Below, one piece after another: positions 1 to 7,617 of a stretch of DNA of 18,614 nucleotides (positions are counted from its first letter, which is position 1; the number at the start of each line of letters is the position of its first letter). The DNA comes from UBA2040 sp965660955. Its GTDB lineage: Bacteria > Bacteroidota > Bacteroidia > Flavobacteriales_D > Crocinitomicaceae. Location: the NCBI GenBank assembly GCA_965660955.1, contig CBFIBY010000037.1, positions 1 through 18,614 of the forward strand, in the 5' to 3' direction. The translations under genes were made by a program, and so were the position numbers. The notes beneath the pieces are model-generated. The model saw only the letters and a program-made list of their open reading frames with translations. It did no database searches and was not told where the DNA came from.

Positions 1-1824
1 GTCCTTTCGGATGACCCAAGCAATGCACTAGGAACTATAACGGCTGATATGATTGAATCCATTGAGGTGATAACCAACCCTTCAGCGAAATATGATGCAA
101 GTGGAACTTCAGGAATAATTAATATTATCTTGAAAAAAGATGAGAACAAAGGCTTCAATGGTTCGATTTCAGTAAATACGGGATGGCCGCACAATCACTC
201 TATAGGAGGTAGTATAAACTATCGGACGAAAAAACTGAATCTATTTACCCAGTTTGGTGCAGGTTACCGTTCACTGCCAAGATGGAACAACAGTGAGAAT
301 AGAAACTTGTTAGACTCAACCTCTGTTATAACAGATGGGACTGAGTTTCGGGACGAATTTTTCTACAACATTACACTTGGAACGGATTACTACATCAATG
401 AGTTGAATACAATTACTTTATCAGGAAATTTCGCCTATGAGATTGAGGATCAGCCTTCTGAAACTGATATTTTTCTTTATGATTCGCAGAATACTCTCGT
501 TTCAAACTATAGGCGAACAGAGGAAACATCAGCTCAGAATCCGAAGTACCAATATGATCTGCAGTACAAAAAGCAATTCAAAAATAACAAAGAACACACG
601 CTTAACTTCAGCACGGTGGGTCGATTTTTTGGAAAGGATCAGTCGTCTCTCTTTCAAAACACATACAGTTTAGGAACCGAAGTGTTTGGAAATCAAAAAA
701 CACAAACGAGTTTTTATCAATTTGATCAAACGTATCAACTGGATTATGTCAATCCGATAAGTAAAATTTGGACCTTTGAATCGGGAGCAATGTATGAGAT
801 TAATGATGTTGGTAACGACTTTGCTGTCTCAAATCAAGTTGGGAGTTTATACGTGCTGGATTCAAACTTCACGAATAATTTTGAGTACAACCAGAAAGTA
901 TTAGGTGTTTATTCAACAGGTGCCTATGAGAGAGAAAAATGGGGTTTAAAGCTAGGACTTCGTCTAGAAAACACAGAGTTGAATACCTTACTCATCAACA
1001 CGGACGAAAAGAACAATAGAAACTTCACCAATCTTTTCCCAACTGTTCATACTTCTTATAAGTTCTCAAAGAAAGTTCAAGTGCAAGCTGGTTATTCTCG
1101 TCGAATATTTCGGCCTAGATTATGGGACTTAAACCCGTTTTTTAACATTAGAAACAACTATAGCATACGAACTGGTAATCCTGATTTATTGCCACAATTT
1201 GCCGATTCCTATGAATTAACGGGTATTTTTTATATTAAAAAGTTAACCTTAAACTCAAGCATTTATTATTTATATACGACCGATGTAAAAGAAAATATTT
1301 CTTATTCAATCGATAACGTTTTGTACACAAGACCAGAAAACATTGGTGTTAATCATAAAATCGGTGGAGAATTAAATTGGAAGTATGTCCCAACAAAATG
1401 GTTAACAACAAATGGAGATTTTAATTATGGTTATTTCAATCGAATCGGAAGTTTTGAATCGCAAAATTTCGATTTTCAAGGTGATCAGTGGTCGACAAAA
1501 TTGACGGCGAAAATCAAAATGAAGTCTGACATTGATATAGAATTGTCAGGAAACTATCAATCTGCTTACAAAACGATTCAAGGCAAAGTTTCAGGTTTTG
1601 CTTTTGCCAACGCAGGAATTCGCAAGAAAATTTGGAAGGGCAAAGCAGTCGTAAATTTATCTGTGCGTGATATTTTTGCTTCGAGAATTAGAGAGAGTAT
1701 TGTTGATCAAGCGACCTTTAATTCATATTCGTTTTCTCAAAGGGGACGATTCATGACTTTAGGATTTAGTTATAGCTTTGGGAAAGGGGAGGCAATGAGT
1801 TATACGGGTGGTAGAAGACGTTAA
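1..1824 (+). CDS. TonB-dependent outer-membrane receptor, 3' part (5' end outside window)
   Basis: The frame is open from base 1, so the true start lies upstream; 607 residues are visible. The first visible stretch, ending in ADMIESIEVITNPSAKYDA followed by GTSGIINIILKK, is the end of a TonB-receptor plug domain of the 'outer membrane beta-barrel family' type. The rest is a long run of alternating aromatic and polar beta strands typical of the barrel. The protein ends FSYSFGKGEAMSYTGGRRR, with a penultimate barrel strand and a short basic tail. Members of this family usually have an N-terminal signal peptide and a carboxypeptidase-like domain, both of which would be outside the window. It is probably an outer-membrane transporter or TonB-linked barrel; the substrate cannot be inferred. 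No SusD-like partner follows, so a polysaccharide-utilisation locus is not supported. Confident in the family, not in the substrate. Confidence 0.9.
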   Translation, partial: VLSDDPSNALGTITADMIESIEVITNPSAKYDASGTSGIINIILKKDENKGFNGSISVNTGWPHNHSIGGSINYRTKKLNLFTQFGAGYRSLPRWNNSENRNLLDSTSVITDGTEFRDEFFYNITLGTDYYINELNTITLSGNFAYEIEDQPSETDIFLYDSQNTLVSNYRRTEETSAQNPKYQYDLQYKKQFKNNKEHTLNFSTVGRFFGKDQSSLFQNTYSLGTEVFGNQKTQTSFYQFDQTYQLDYVNPISKIWTFESGAMYEINDVGNDFAVSNQVGSLYVLDSNFTNNFEYNQKVLGVYSTGAYEREKWGLKLGLRLENTELNTLLINTDEKNNRNFTNLFPTVHTSYKFSKKVQVQAGYSRRIFRPRLWDLNPFFNIRNNYSIRTGNPDLLPQFADSYELTGIFYIKKLTLNSSIYYLYTTDVKENISYSIDNVLYTRPENIGVNHKIGGELNWKYVPTKWLTTNGDFNYGYFNRIGSFESQNFDFQGDQWSTKLTAKIKMKSDIDIELSGNYQSAYKTIQGKVSGFAFANAGIRKKIWKGKAVVNLSVRDIFASRIRESIVDQATFNSYSFSQRGRFMTLGFSYSFGKGEAMSYTGGRRR

Positions 1825-1899
1825 ACTTGCGCATGAATTAATCCGGATTCAGACCGATAGACAAGTATAAAAGAGCTTCAAAATGATAAAATTTCTTAT

Positions 1900-1927
1900 G
1901 AGATAGTGTGGGACTGTCTTTATCTTT
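1900..1927 (+). terminator. Weak candidate terminator after the TonB receptor gene
   Basis: An imperfect 8-bp stem (1900-1907 paired with 1913-1920, including G-T pairs) with a 5-base loop GTGGG is followed by the T-rich TATCTTT. It lies 75 bases after the receptor stop codon. The stem is weak and the T run is interrupted, so this is tentative. TATCTTTA at 1921-1928 is also one base off the Bacteroidota -7 box TAnnTTTG and could instead help start the next gene. Confidence 0.35.
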
Positions 1928-1953
1928 AGGGTCTAACACTAATAACCCTTCAT

Positions 1954-3297
1954 ATGAAAGTTGTAAAACTCTACTCACTCATTTTATCTTTACTAACTAG
2001 CTTTTCCATCATAGCGCAAAGTAATTCCTTTATGGACAACTGGCATTTTGGATGGTTTGCTTCGGTGAACTTTTCGAGTGGCGCACCCGTCGCTACTTCC
2101 GGTTCAACAATGATTTCAACCGAAGGTTGTGCAACCTATTCGGATAATCAAGGAAATTTACTATTCTATACGGATGGAGGGAAGAATAATCCCGGTCCCA
2201 CGGCACCAGGAGGTGTTCGCAATGCAAATCATCAAATGATGCCAAATGGAGACATGAATAATGGTGAAGGCGGTTGTGATAGCTCTCCTCAATCGGCGCT
2301 GATCATACCTAAATCAGGCTCGGAGTATTATTTATTTACGATTGGATGTAATAATCAACCACTTGGACTTAAAAAATCAATAATTGATATGTCATTAGAT
2401 GGAGGTCTCGGAGATGTAACCATCAAAGGAGATCAGATACCAGGAGTCAGTTCGAATCTAGCGGAAGGAATGACGGCTACAAAACATGCCAACGGTATAG
2501 ATCATTGGCTGATTGTGCATAGTTCAGGAGGGAATACTTATTTTGTTTTTTTAGTTACTTCTACGGTGATAATGGGACCAACAGCCTATAGCGTAGGTTC
2601 GGGTGATAATTTGGGTCAGATTAAAATTAGTGTTCAAGGTGATAAAATAGCATTTAACTCAGAAGTATTGGATTTTGATAATTCAACAGGAGCAATTTCA
2701 AATCCAATTTCTATCGGTACAGAGTCCTTTTGGGGAAGAGCTTTTTCGGCATCGGGTGATTATTTGTACATGAGAACAATTATGGGGGATCTCTATCAAT
2801 ACGACATGAATGCTACTGATATTGCGGCAAGTGAAGTTTTAATATCATCTGTTTTGTCAGCAACTGGGAATTTACAATTGGGACCAGATTTGAAAATTTA
2901 TGGCTCTTCAAACGGGAATAATTATCTCTCAGCTATTACAAATCCAGAATTACCAGGGCAAGCTTGTAACTACCTCAAGGATTTTTTACTTCTCTCCGGT
3001 AGTGCGCAATGCCAAATGGGTTTGCCCAATTTCATTGATAGTGAATTGAAAAACTTGCTTAACACTTCCGAAATAGAAAGCACTGAATTTCCAATAAAAT
3101 TTTACCCTAATCCAGCAACGAATAAAATTATATTTGCAGCGAAAGTAAACAAAAGAGATTTGAGAATATTCACGGCTGACGGAAAAGAACTCAACAATTG
3201 GGAATTAATAGGGCAGGAATTGGATTTGACTTCTTTTCAGTCTGGAATGTACATCATGACATACTTTGGAAGCAATGAATTCTTTATAAAGGAATAA
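1954..3297 (+). CDS. Secreted beta-propeller-like protein with T9SS type A sorting domain
   Basis: 447 residues. The N-terminus has a Sec signal peptide: K2/K5 basic start, hydrophobic residues about 6-20, and a likely cleavage near IIAQ (19-22). The mature start, with NWHFGWFA, the EGCATYSDNQGNLLFYTDG block and NHQMMPNG, matches the propeller-like repeat region seen in many Bacteroidota gliding/T9SS cargo proteins. Residues about 377-447 form a Por secretion C-terminal domain: FYPNPATN, then the LRIFTADGKEL strand, then LTSFQSGMYIM. This predicts export through the outer membrane by the type IX system and anchoring or release at the cell surface. Function is unknown; there is no catalytic motif. 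The stop codon directly abuts the stop of the opposing gene. The ATG gives a complete signal peptide, so the start is well supported. Confidence 0.85.
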   Translation: MKVVKLYSLILSLLTSFSIIAQSNSFMDNWHFGWFASVNFSSGAPVATSGSTMISTEGCATYSDNQGNLLFYTDGGKNNPGPTAPGGVRNANHQMMPNGDMNNGEGGCDSSPQSALIIPKSGSEYYLFTIGCNNQPLGLKKSIIDMSLDGGLGDVTIKGDQIPGVSSNLAEGMTATKHANGIDHWLIVHSSGGNTYFVFLVTSTVIMGPTAYSVGSGDNLGQIKISVQGDKIAFNSEVLDFDNSTGAISNPISIGTESFWGRAFSASGDYLYMRTIMGDLYQYDMNATDIAASEVLISSVLSATGNLQLGPDLKIYGSSNGNNYLSAITNPELPGQACNYLKDFLLLSGSAQCQMGLPNFIDSELKNLLNTSEIESTEFPIKFYPNPATNKIIFAAKVNKRDLRIFTADGKELNNWELIGQELDLTSFQSGMYIMTYFGSNEFFIKE

Positions 3298-4176
3298 TTA
3301 ATACCCGCCACTCGCTCCGCCAATTTTCTCGATTGGATGCCAAGTTGTTTTGTATTCTTGAAACTTTGAAATGTAATCCAAACCTTGTGCATCTGGTTTT
3401 TTGAAGTCGTCGATGAAAGTTGAAAACCGTTTCACATTGCTCACGCAGTTTTCGGCCATGGTCTTTTTCAATTTCGAATCCCTGGAAAGAGTGAGGGCAT
3501 TGATGTCCATATGCGTTGAAAATGTCTCAGCTAGTTCTTCTAAATTCCCCGTAAGAATGTTGATGACACCTCCAGGAACATCTGATGAATTGATCAGTTC
3601 TGCCAATGTAATTGAAGACATGGCTTTAGTTTCGGAAGCCAAAAGGACACAGGTGTTTCCGCCTGCAATAATTGGTAGAAGCATGGACGTCAAACCAATC
3701 AATCCCGTGTTTTCATCAGCGATGAGTCCAACAACACCAGTGGGTTCAGCGACAGTAAAATTGAAATGATTGCTCGAAACAGGGTTAACGGAACTTATAA
3801 TTGCTTGGTATTTGTCGCACCATCCAGCGTAATAAATACATCGATCAATCGAAAGAAGGACTTCTTTTTCGGCACTCGCCTTGGTTTCACCCATTTGTAT
3901 CAATTCATCAACCAATTGCGCTTTTCGACCTTCCATCATTTCAGCTAAACGGTATAAGATTTGACCACGGTTGAAAGCCGTTTTCGAACTCCAACCCCCA
4001 AAGGCCTTTCGGGCAGCGACTACTGAATTTCGCACATCTTTGCGCGAACTCAAACACATATTTGCTAACAAATTATCTTTCTTATCCTTTAACTGATAAG
4101 TTCGTCCAGATTCTGTTCGTGGAAATTTTCCGCCGATATAAATTTTGTATGTCTTTAAAACTTCTAATCGTTCCAT
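3298..4176 (-). CDS. Truncated, catalytically dead aldehyde dehydrogenase homologue (ALDH16 C-terminal-half-like subunit)
   Basis: 292 residues against about 480-500 for a complete ALDH. Residues about 10-250 align by eye with the first half of the neighbouring ALDH: YIGGKF, VVAARKAFGGWS, YYAGWCDKY, EPTGVVGLI, PGGVINILTG. The key residues are gone: PWNFP is replaced by ADENTG (153-158), the VIKPAE lysine region by VLLASE (177-182), and the FTGSTG cofactor loop by LTLSRD (228-233). The whole catalytic domain with LELGG and the active-site cysteine is absent, leaving a 40-residue tail that ends GGASGGY. It is the last gene of the deoC operon, 11 bases after the active ALDH and in a different frame. 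The pair resembles ALDH16, which carries a full ALDH domain plus a degenerate one in a single chain, here as two proteins. I infer a structural or regulatory partner rather than a decayed gene, because the frame is intact. Confidence 0.8.
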   Translation of the reverse strand: MERLEVLKTYKIYIGGKFPRTESGRTYQLKDKKDNLLANMCLSSRKDVRNSVVAARKAFGGWSSKTAFNRGQILYRLAEMMEGRKAQLVDELIQMGETKASAEKEVLLSIDRCIYYAGWCDKYQAIISSVNPVSSNHFNFTVAEPTGVVGLIADENTGLIGLTSMLLPIIAGGNTCVLLASETKAMSSITLAELINSSDVPGGVINILTGNLEELAETFSTHMDINALTLSRDSKLKKTMAENCVSNVKRFSTFIDDFKKPDAQGLDYISKFQEYKTTWHPIEKIGGASGGY

Positions 4177-4187
4177 GATATCCGTCT

Positions 4188-5645
4188 TTATTTGTCAAAT
4201 TTTAAATAAGGTTCTAGTCCGTGCATTCCGCCTTCACGACCAAAACCACTTTCCTTATATCCGCCAAATGGCGATGCGGGATCAAAACGGTTGTAGGTAT
4301 TCGCCCAAACTATTCCTGCACGAAGTTGCGTGGTTAAATTAAAGATTCTAGATCCTTTGTCTGTCCAAACTCCTGCGGCTAAACCATAAGGAGAGTTGTT
4401 TGCTTTTTGAATGACTTCGTAAATTGTTCTAAAAGTTTGAATTGTTAAAACAGGTCCAAAGATTTCTTCTTGTGCTATTCGATTTGATTGCGCCACGTCG
4501 GTAAACAATGTGGGTGGCATGAAATACCCTTTCTTTGGGAGTTTGCATGGCGATTGATAAATATCCGCACCTTCTTCTTTTCCAATTTTTAGATATTTCT
4601 GAATGGTATTGAATTGCTCTTTTGAGTTAATGGCTCCAATGTCCGTATTCTTGTCGATTGGGTCACCTACGATAAGGGATTCCATTCGGTATTTCAGTTT
4701 CTCAATTACTTTATCTGCCACTCCTTCTTGCACAAATAAACGTGATCCGGCGCAACACACATGCCCCTGATTGAAGTAAATTCCATTTACGATTCCTTCT
4801 ACGGCTTGGTCCAAAGGGGCATCGTCAAATATGATATTAGCCGATTTCCCTCCTAACTCTAGGGTCAATTTTTTATCGGTTCCAGCAATTGATTTCTGAA
4901 TCAATTTTCCAACGCCAGTTGAACCGGTGAAAGCAATTTTGTTTATATCGGGATGATTTACAATAGCCGCACCGGTATCCCCATAACCCGTCACAATATT
5001 AATAACACCGGCGGGCAATCCAGAATCCCGAATGATTTCTGCCATAATCATCATGGTCAAAGAAGTCGTTTCGGCAGGTTTAATAACGATTGTATTTCCT
5101 GTTGCTAAAGCTGGCGCAATTTTCCAAGCAGCCATTAACATCGGAAAATTCCAAGGAATGATTTGACCCGCAACACCCAATGATTTTGGTTTTTTGCCAG
5201 GAAAAGCTTCTTCCAACTTATCGGCCCAACCCGCATAGTAAAAGAAATGATTGCAAGCCAATGGAATATCAATATCTCTTGCTTCGCGTATAGTTTTACC
5301 AGAGTCTAAAGATTCAGCAACAGCCAGTTCACGAGAGCGCTCTTGCATCATTCTAGCAATTCGAAAAATGTATTTACCTCTCTCAGCTCCTGTCAATTTT
5401 GACCAAACTGAAGTATAAGCTTTTCGAGCTGCTTTAACTGCTTTGTCGACGTCCTTCTCATTTCCATACGCAATGGATGCCAAAGTTTTTTCGTTTGCAG
5501 GATTAATCGTCTTAAAATATTTTCCAGAAGATGGTTTCTGAAATTTTCCATCAATAAATAAATCGTACTTTTCTTTTAACTTAACGATTTTGGTGCTTTC
5601 TGGTGCTGGGGCATAATCCCAAGTTGTGTTTTCTTTTTTACCCAT
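4188..5645 (-). CDS. NAD(P)-dependent aldehyde dehydrogenase, active subunit of the deoC operon
   Basis: 485 residues, normal length for the family. All catalytic elements are visible: IIPWNFP with N166, VIKPAE with K189, the cofactor loop FTGSTGVGK (239-247), general base E263 in LELGGKS, and nucleophile C297 in NQGHVCCAGSR (292-302). It ends in the usual FGGYKESGFGREGG region. It should oxidise an aldehyde to the acid. Two bases separate the deoC stop from its start, so the two are probably translationally coupled, and acetaldehyde released by DeoC is the obvious substrate (inference from context). The next gene downstream is a truncated homologue; together (485 + 292 residues) they match the size and domain order of a one-chain ALDH16. 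Whether this subunit works alone or needs the partner cannot be seen from the sequence. Confidence 0.92.
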   Translation of the reverse strand: MGKKENTTWDYAPAPESTKIVKLKEKYDLFIDGKFQKPSSGKYFKTINPANEKTLASIAYGNEKDVDKAVKAARKAYTSVWSKLTGAERGKYIFRIARMMQERSRELAVAESLDSGKTIREARDIDIPLACNHFFYYAGWADKLEEAFPGKKPKSLGVAGQIIPWNFPMLMAAWKIAPALATGNTIVIKPAETTSLTMMIMAEIIRDSGLPAGVINIVTGYGDTGAAIVNHPDINKIAFTGSTGVGKLIQKSIAGTDKKLTLELGGKSANIIFDDAPLDQAVEGIVNGIYFNQGHVCCAGSRLFVQEGVADKVIEKLKYRMESLIVGDPIDKNTDIGAINSKEQFNTIQKYLKIGKEEGADIYQSPCKLPKKGYFMPPTLFTDVAQSNRIAQEEIFGPVLTIQTFRTIYEVIQKANNSPYGLAAGVWTDKGSRIFNLTTQLRAGIVWANTYNRFDPASPFGGYKESGFGREGGMHGLEPYLKFDK

Positions 5646-5647
5646 GA

Positions 5648-6565
5648 TTAATCAATTGAAAAATAATCAGCAGATGAATAATGTCCTGTTTTTGATTTCG
5701 CAACTTGCATTAGTACGTCATTTGCTAAACTACTAGCGCCAAATCGGAAATATGTATTGTTAAGCCAGTCGTCTCCGAGTGTCTCTTTTACCATGACCAA
5801 ATAGTGTAAGGCTAACTTCGCATTCGAGATTCCTCCTGCTGGTTTCATACCCACCATTTTACCCGTTTCTTTGTAGTGATCACGAATTGCTTGTAACATA
5901 GTATAGGTAACTGGCATGGTAGCGGCTGGTTGAATTTTACCTGTTGAAGTTTTAATAAAATCCGCGCCAGCATGTATGGCAAGATCACTTGCGCGTCGGA
6001 CATTATCAAGAGTTGATAATTCACCAGTTTCGAGAATTACTTTTAGTCGTGCTTTTCCACATGCTTCTTTTATGGAAGCTATTTCATCAAAAACGAAATC
6101 ATATTCTCCAGCCAAGAACTTACCTCTTGAAATGACCATATCAATTTCGTCGGCACCACTGTTCACGGCAAATTTTGTGTCGTCAATTTTTACGGAATGC
6201 GGAGCTTGTCCGCTTGGGAATGCAGTCGAAACCGAGGCTACTTTTACATTCGTTCCTATTAATTCTGCTTTGGCTAATTTCACCATGGAAGGATAAACAC
6301 ATACGGCAGCCACATTAGGAAGTCCTTCAACCTGATCATGAAGATGATGTGCTTTGTAACACATCTGTCGCACTTTACCTGGCGTATCTTTTCCTTCAAG
6401 CGTAGTTAAATCAATCATGTTAAGGACCATATTTAGTCCTTGCCATTTGGCTTCATTTTTAATGCTACGCGTCTGAAATCGAGCGGTTCTTTCTTCTACG
6501 CCCACTTTATCTACCGAGGGAGAATTGAGCAGTATTTCATTTATTTTCGCAGAATATTTTGTCAT
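5648..6565 (-). CDS. deoC: Deoxyribose-phosphate aldolase, eukaryote-like long form
   Basis: 305 residues. It cleaves 2-deoxyribose-5-phosphate to glyceraldehyde-3-phosphate and acetaldehyde in deoxynucleoside catabolism. Seen: Schiff-base lysine K205 in ADFIKTSTGK, the second active-site lysine K241 in GMKPAGGI, and the aspartate D142 in ADEIDMVI. It is longer than the E. coli enzyme (about 259) because of an N-terminal region of about 45 residues and a C-terminal extension. The N-terminal segment before CIDLTTL-like (here MIDLTTLEGKDT, 50-61) and the end GASSLANDVLMQ/TGHYSSADY resemble the animal DERA type rather than the short enterobacterial type (from memory). It is first in a three-gene operon with the ALDH pair. 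The start codon follows a terminator-like hairpin by only 8 bases and no Shine-Dalgarno is visible. Confidence 0.95.
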   Translation of the reverse strand: MTKYSAKINEILLNSPSVDKVGVEERTARFQTRSIKNEAKWQGLNMVLNMIDLTTLEGKDTPGKVRQMCYKAHHLHDQVEGLPNVAAVCVYPSMVKLAKAELIGTNVKVASVSTAFPSGQAPHSVKIDDTKFAVNSGADEIDMVISRGKFLAGEYDFVFDEIASIKEACGKARLKVILETGELSTLDNVRRASDLAIHAGADFIKTSTGKIQPAATMPVTYTMLQAIRDHYKETGKMVGMKPAGGISNAKLALHYLVMVKETLGDDWLNNTYFRFGASSLANDVLMQVAKSKTGHYSSADYFSID

Positions 6566-6573
6566 ATCAATTC

Positions 6574-6600
6574 AAAAAAAAAGACTCTTAACGAGTCTTT
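6574..6600 (-). terminator. Strong intrinsic terminator after the MORN-repeat gene, abutting deoC
   Basis: On the - strand, AAAGACTC / GTTAA loop / GAGTCTTT forms a perfect 8-bp stem (arms 6593-6600 and 6580-6587) running into nine T residues. It lies 12 bases after the stop of the MORN-repeat gene and ends 8 bases before the deoC ATG, so it either separates the two transcripts or sits in the deoC leader. Confidence 0.85.
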
Positions 6601-6612
6601 CAATATGCTAAG

Positions 6613-7503
6613 CTAGAGTTGCCCATCGGAATGATAGACGCCCTGTTTATATACTTTTACTTTTAGTAGAATTCCATCTTCATCGTAAAGATAAACTTTT
6701 CCATCCCACAATTGACCGTTTCTAAATTCACCGTCTTGCCAGATTTCATCATTATCGTTATAGCATTTGTTGTATCCGTTCGGGATAAATTTGGCTCCTT
6801 TCGTTCTTGGTCGGGCGACAAATGGAGCTTTTTCTTTGGAGGCTCCAGGGTCTTTTACATTAACCGTAGGCTGAACCATTTCTTTTTGAATTGAACTAAT
6901 CACTCTTCCTGTGGCGTCATATTCAATCAGCTCTTTTACATCGCCATTTTCATAGTAACGTGTTGCTTTACCATTGGGTTTGCCATTCTCGGCTTTGTAT
7001 TCAAATTCTATTTGACCGTTGGGGTAAAAATACTTTACTGTGCCTTGTTCTCTTCCGTTTTCATTGTACTCAGCCGCAAATTCCAACACACCATTTTCAT
7101 GATATCTTTTTAGTGAATCTCTGTAAGAATTTCGGATAAATGTTCCTTCTTCCTTAACTTTTCCGTTCGGGTGCATTTTTTGGTAGAACCCTTGTGGACG
7201 ATTGTTTACGTATGTTCCTTTTATACGAGGAGTAGCACCGTCGTTGTGGTATTTTATCCAGATACCGTTTTTTCGGTCGTCTTCATATGGACCTTCTTCA
7301 ATTTTTCCATCTGCCGGAATACCAGCTTCGGGTCTATCTTTTCCAAAATAAATCCAATATCCTTGTTTTAAACCGTTACGATCTTTCTGATTGACTTTTT
7401 TTGTGCCATCATCTTGCATGCTGATATTGCCGTCGCGGGAGAGAACACGGTTCGACATAAACGTCATGCTGAGCAGGCAGAGAAATAAGGTTTTGTAATA
7501 CAT
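6613..7503 (-). CDS. Secreted MORN-repeat (YwqK-type) protein
   Basis: 296 residues from the ATG at 7503. An in-frame ATG 33 bases upstream (7536) exists, but the 7503 start places a hydrophobic signal sequence (about residues 4-19, KTLFLCLLSMTFMSN) at the very N-terminus, so I prefer it. Residues about 44-200 carry a series of MORN_2-type repeats of the form G-x-W/Y-x-x-Y-x-x-NG: QGYWIYFGK, NGIWIKYHNDG, QGFYQKMHPNG, DSLKRYHENG, QGTVKYFYPNG, NGKATRYYENG. A second copy-like block lies at the C-terminus (DGKVYLYDEDG). Such proteins are annotated as 'YwqK family antitoxin' by similarity, but repeats like these are common in Bacteroidota envelope or secreted proteins, and no toxin partner is present here. 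Function is unknown; envelope or periplasmic location is inferred from the signal sequence. It is followed by a strong terminator. Confidence 0.8.
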   Translation of the reverse strand: MYYKTLFLCLLSMTFMSNRVLSRDGNISMQDDGTKKVNQKDRNGLKQGYWIYFGKDRPEAGIPADGKIEEGPYEDDRKNGIWIKYHNDGATPRIKGTYVNNRPQGFYQKMHPNGKVKEEGTFIRNSYRDSLKRYHENGVLEFAAEYNENGREQGTVKYFYPNGQIEFEYKAENGKPNGKATRYYENGDVKELIEYDATGRVISSIQKEMVQPTVNVKDPGASKEKAPFVARPRTKGAKFIPNGYNKCYNDNDEIWQDGEFRNGQLWDGKVYLYDEDGILLKVKVYKQGVYHSDGQL

Positions 7504-7553
7504 ACGTATTCGTTGTTCAAGATAAACTCGGTGCAAAATACAAAAAAATACTT

Positions 7554-7563
7554 TTCACGTGAA
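7554..7563. promoter_or_regulatory. 10-bp perfect palindrome TTCACGTGAA upstream of the MORN-repeat gene
   Basis: TTCACGTGAA lies 51 bases upstream of the preferred start of the MORN-repeat gene, in the 114-base gap behind the threonine dehydrogenase gene. The flanks extend the symmetry imperfectly (CTTTTCACGTGAAGAAAAG). It could bind a dimeric regulator, but a palindrome this short can occur by chance. Confidence 0.25.
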
Positions 7564-7617
7564 GAAAAGACGAAAAAAATACGATGAAAGTTGCTTGTTT
7601 TCTCAAACAATATTTTG

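Noticed and set aside
1..3297. SusCD-type polysaccharide utilisation locus
   Set aside because: The receptor has the general beta-barrel type end, and no SusD lipoprotein or glycoside hydrolase follows.
3401..3769. A 122-residue + strand ORF inside the pseudo-ALDH gene
   Set aside because: It is antisense to a gene with clear ALDH homology, has no promoter or ribosome site, and no recognisable motif.
3298..5645. Frameshifted single ALDH gene (pseudogene) as explanation for the two ALDH ORFs
   Set aside because: The upstream ORF is a complete ALDH with its own C-terminus, and the downstream ORF repeats the N-terminal half; this is a duplication-like pair, not one broken gene.
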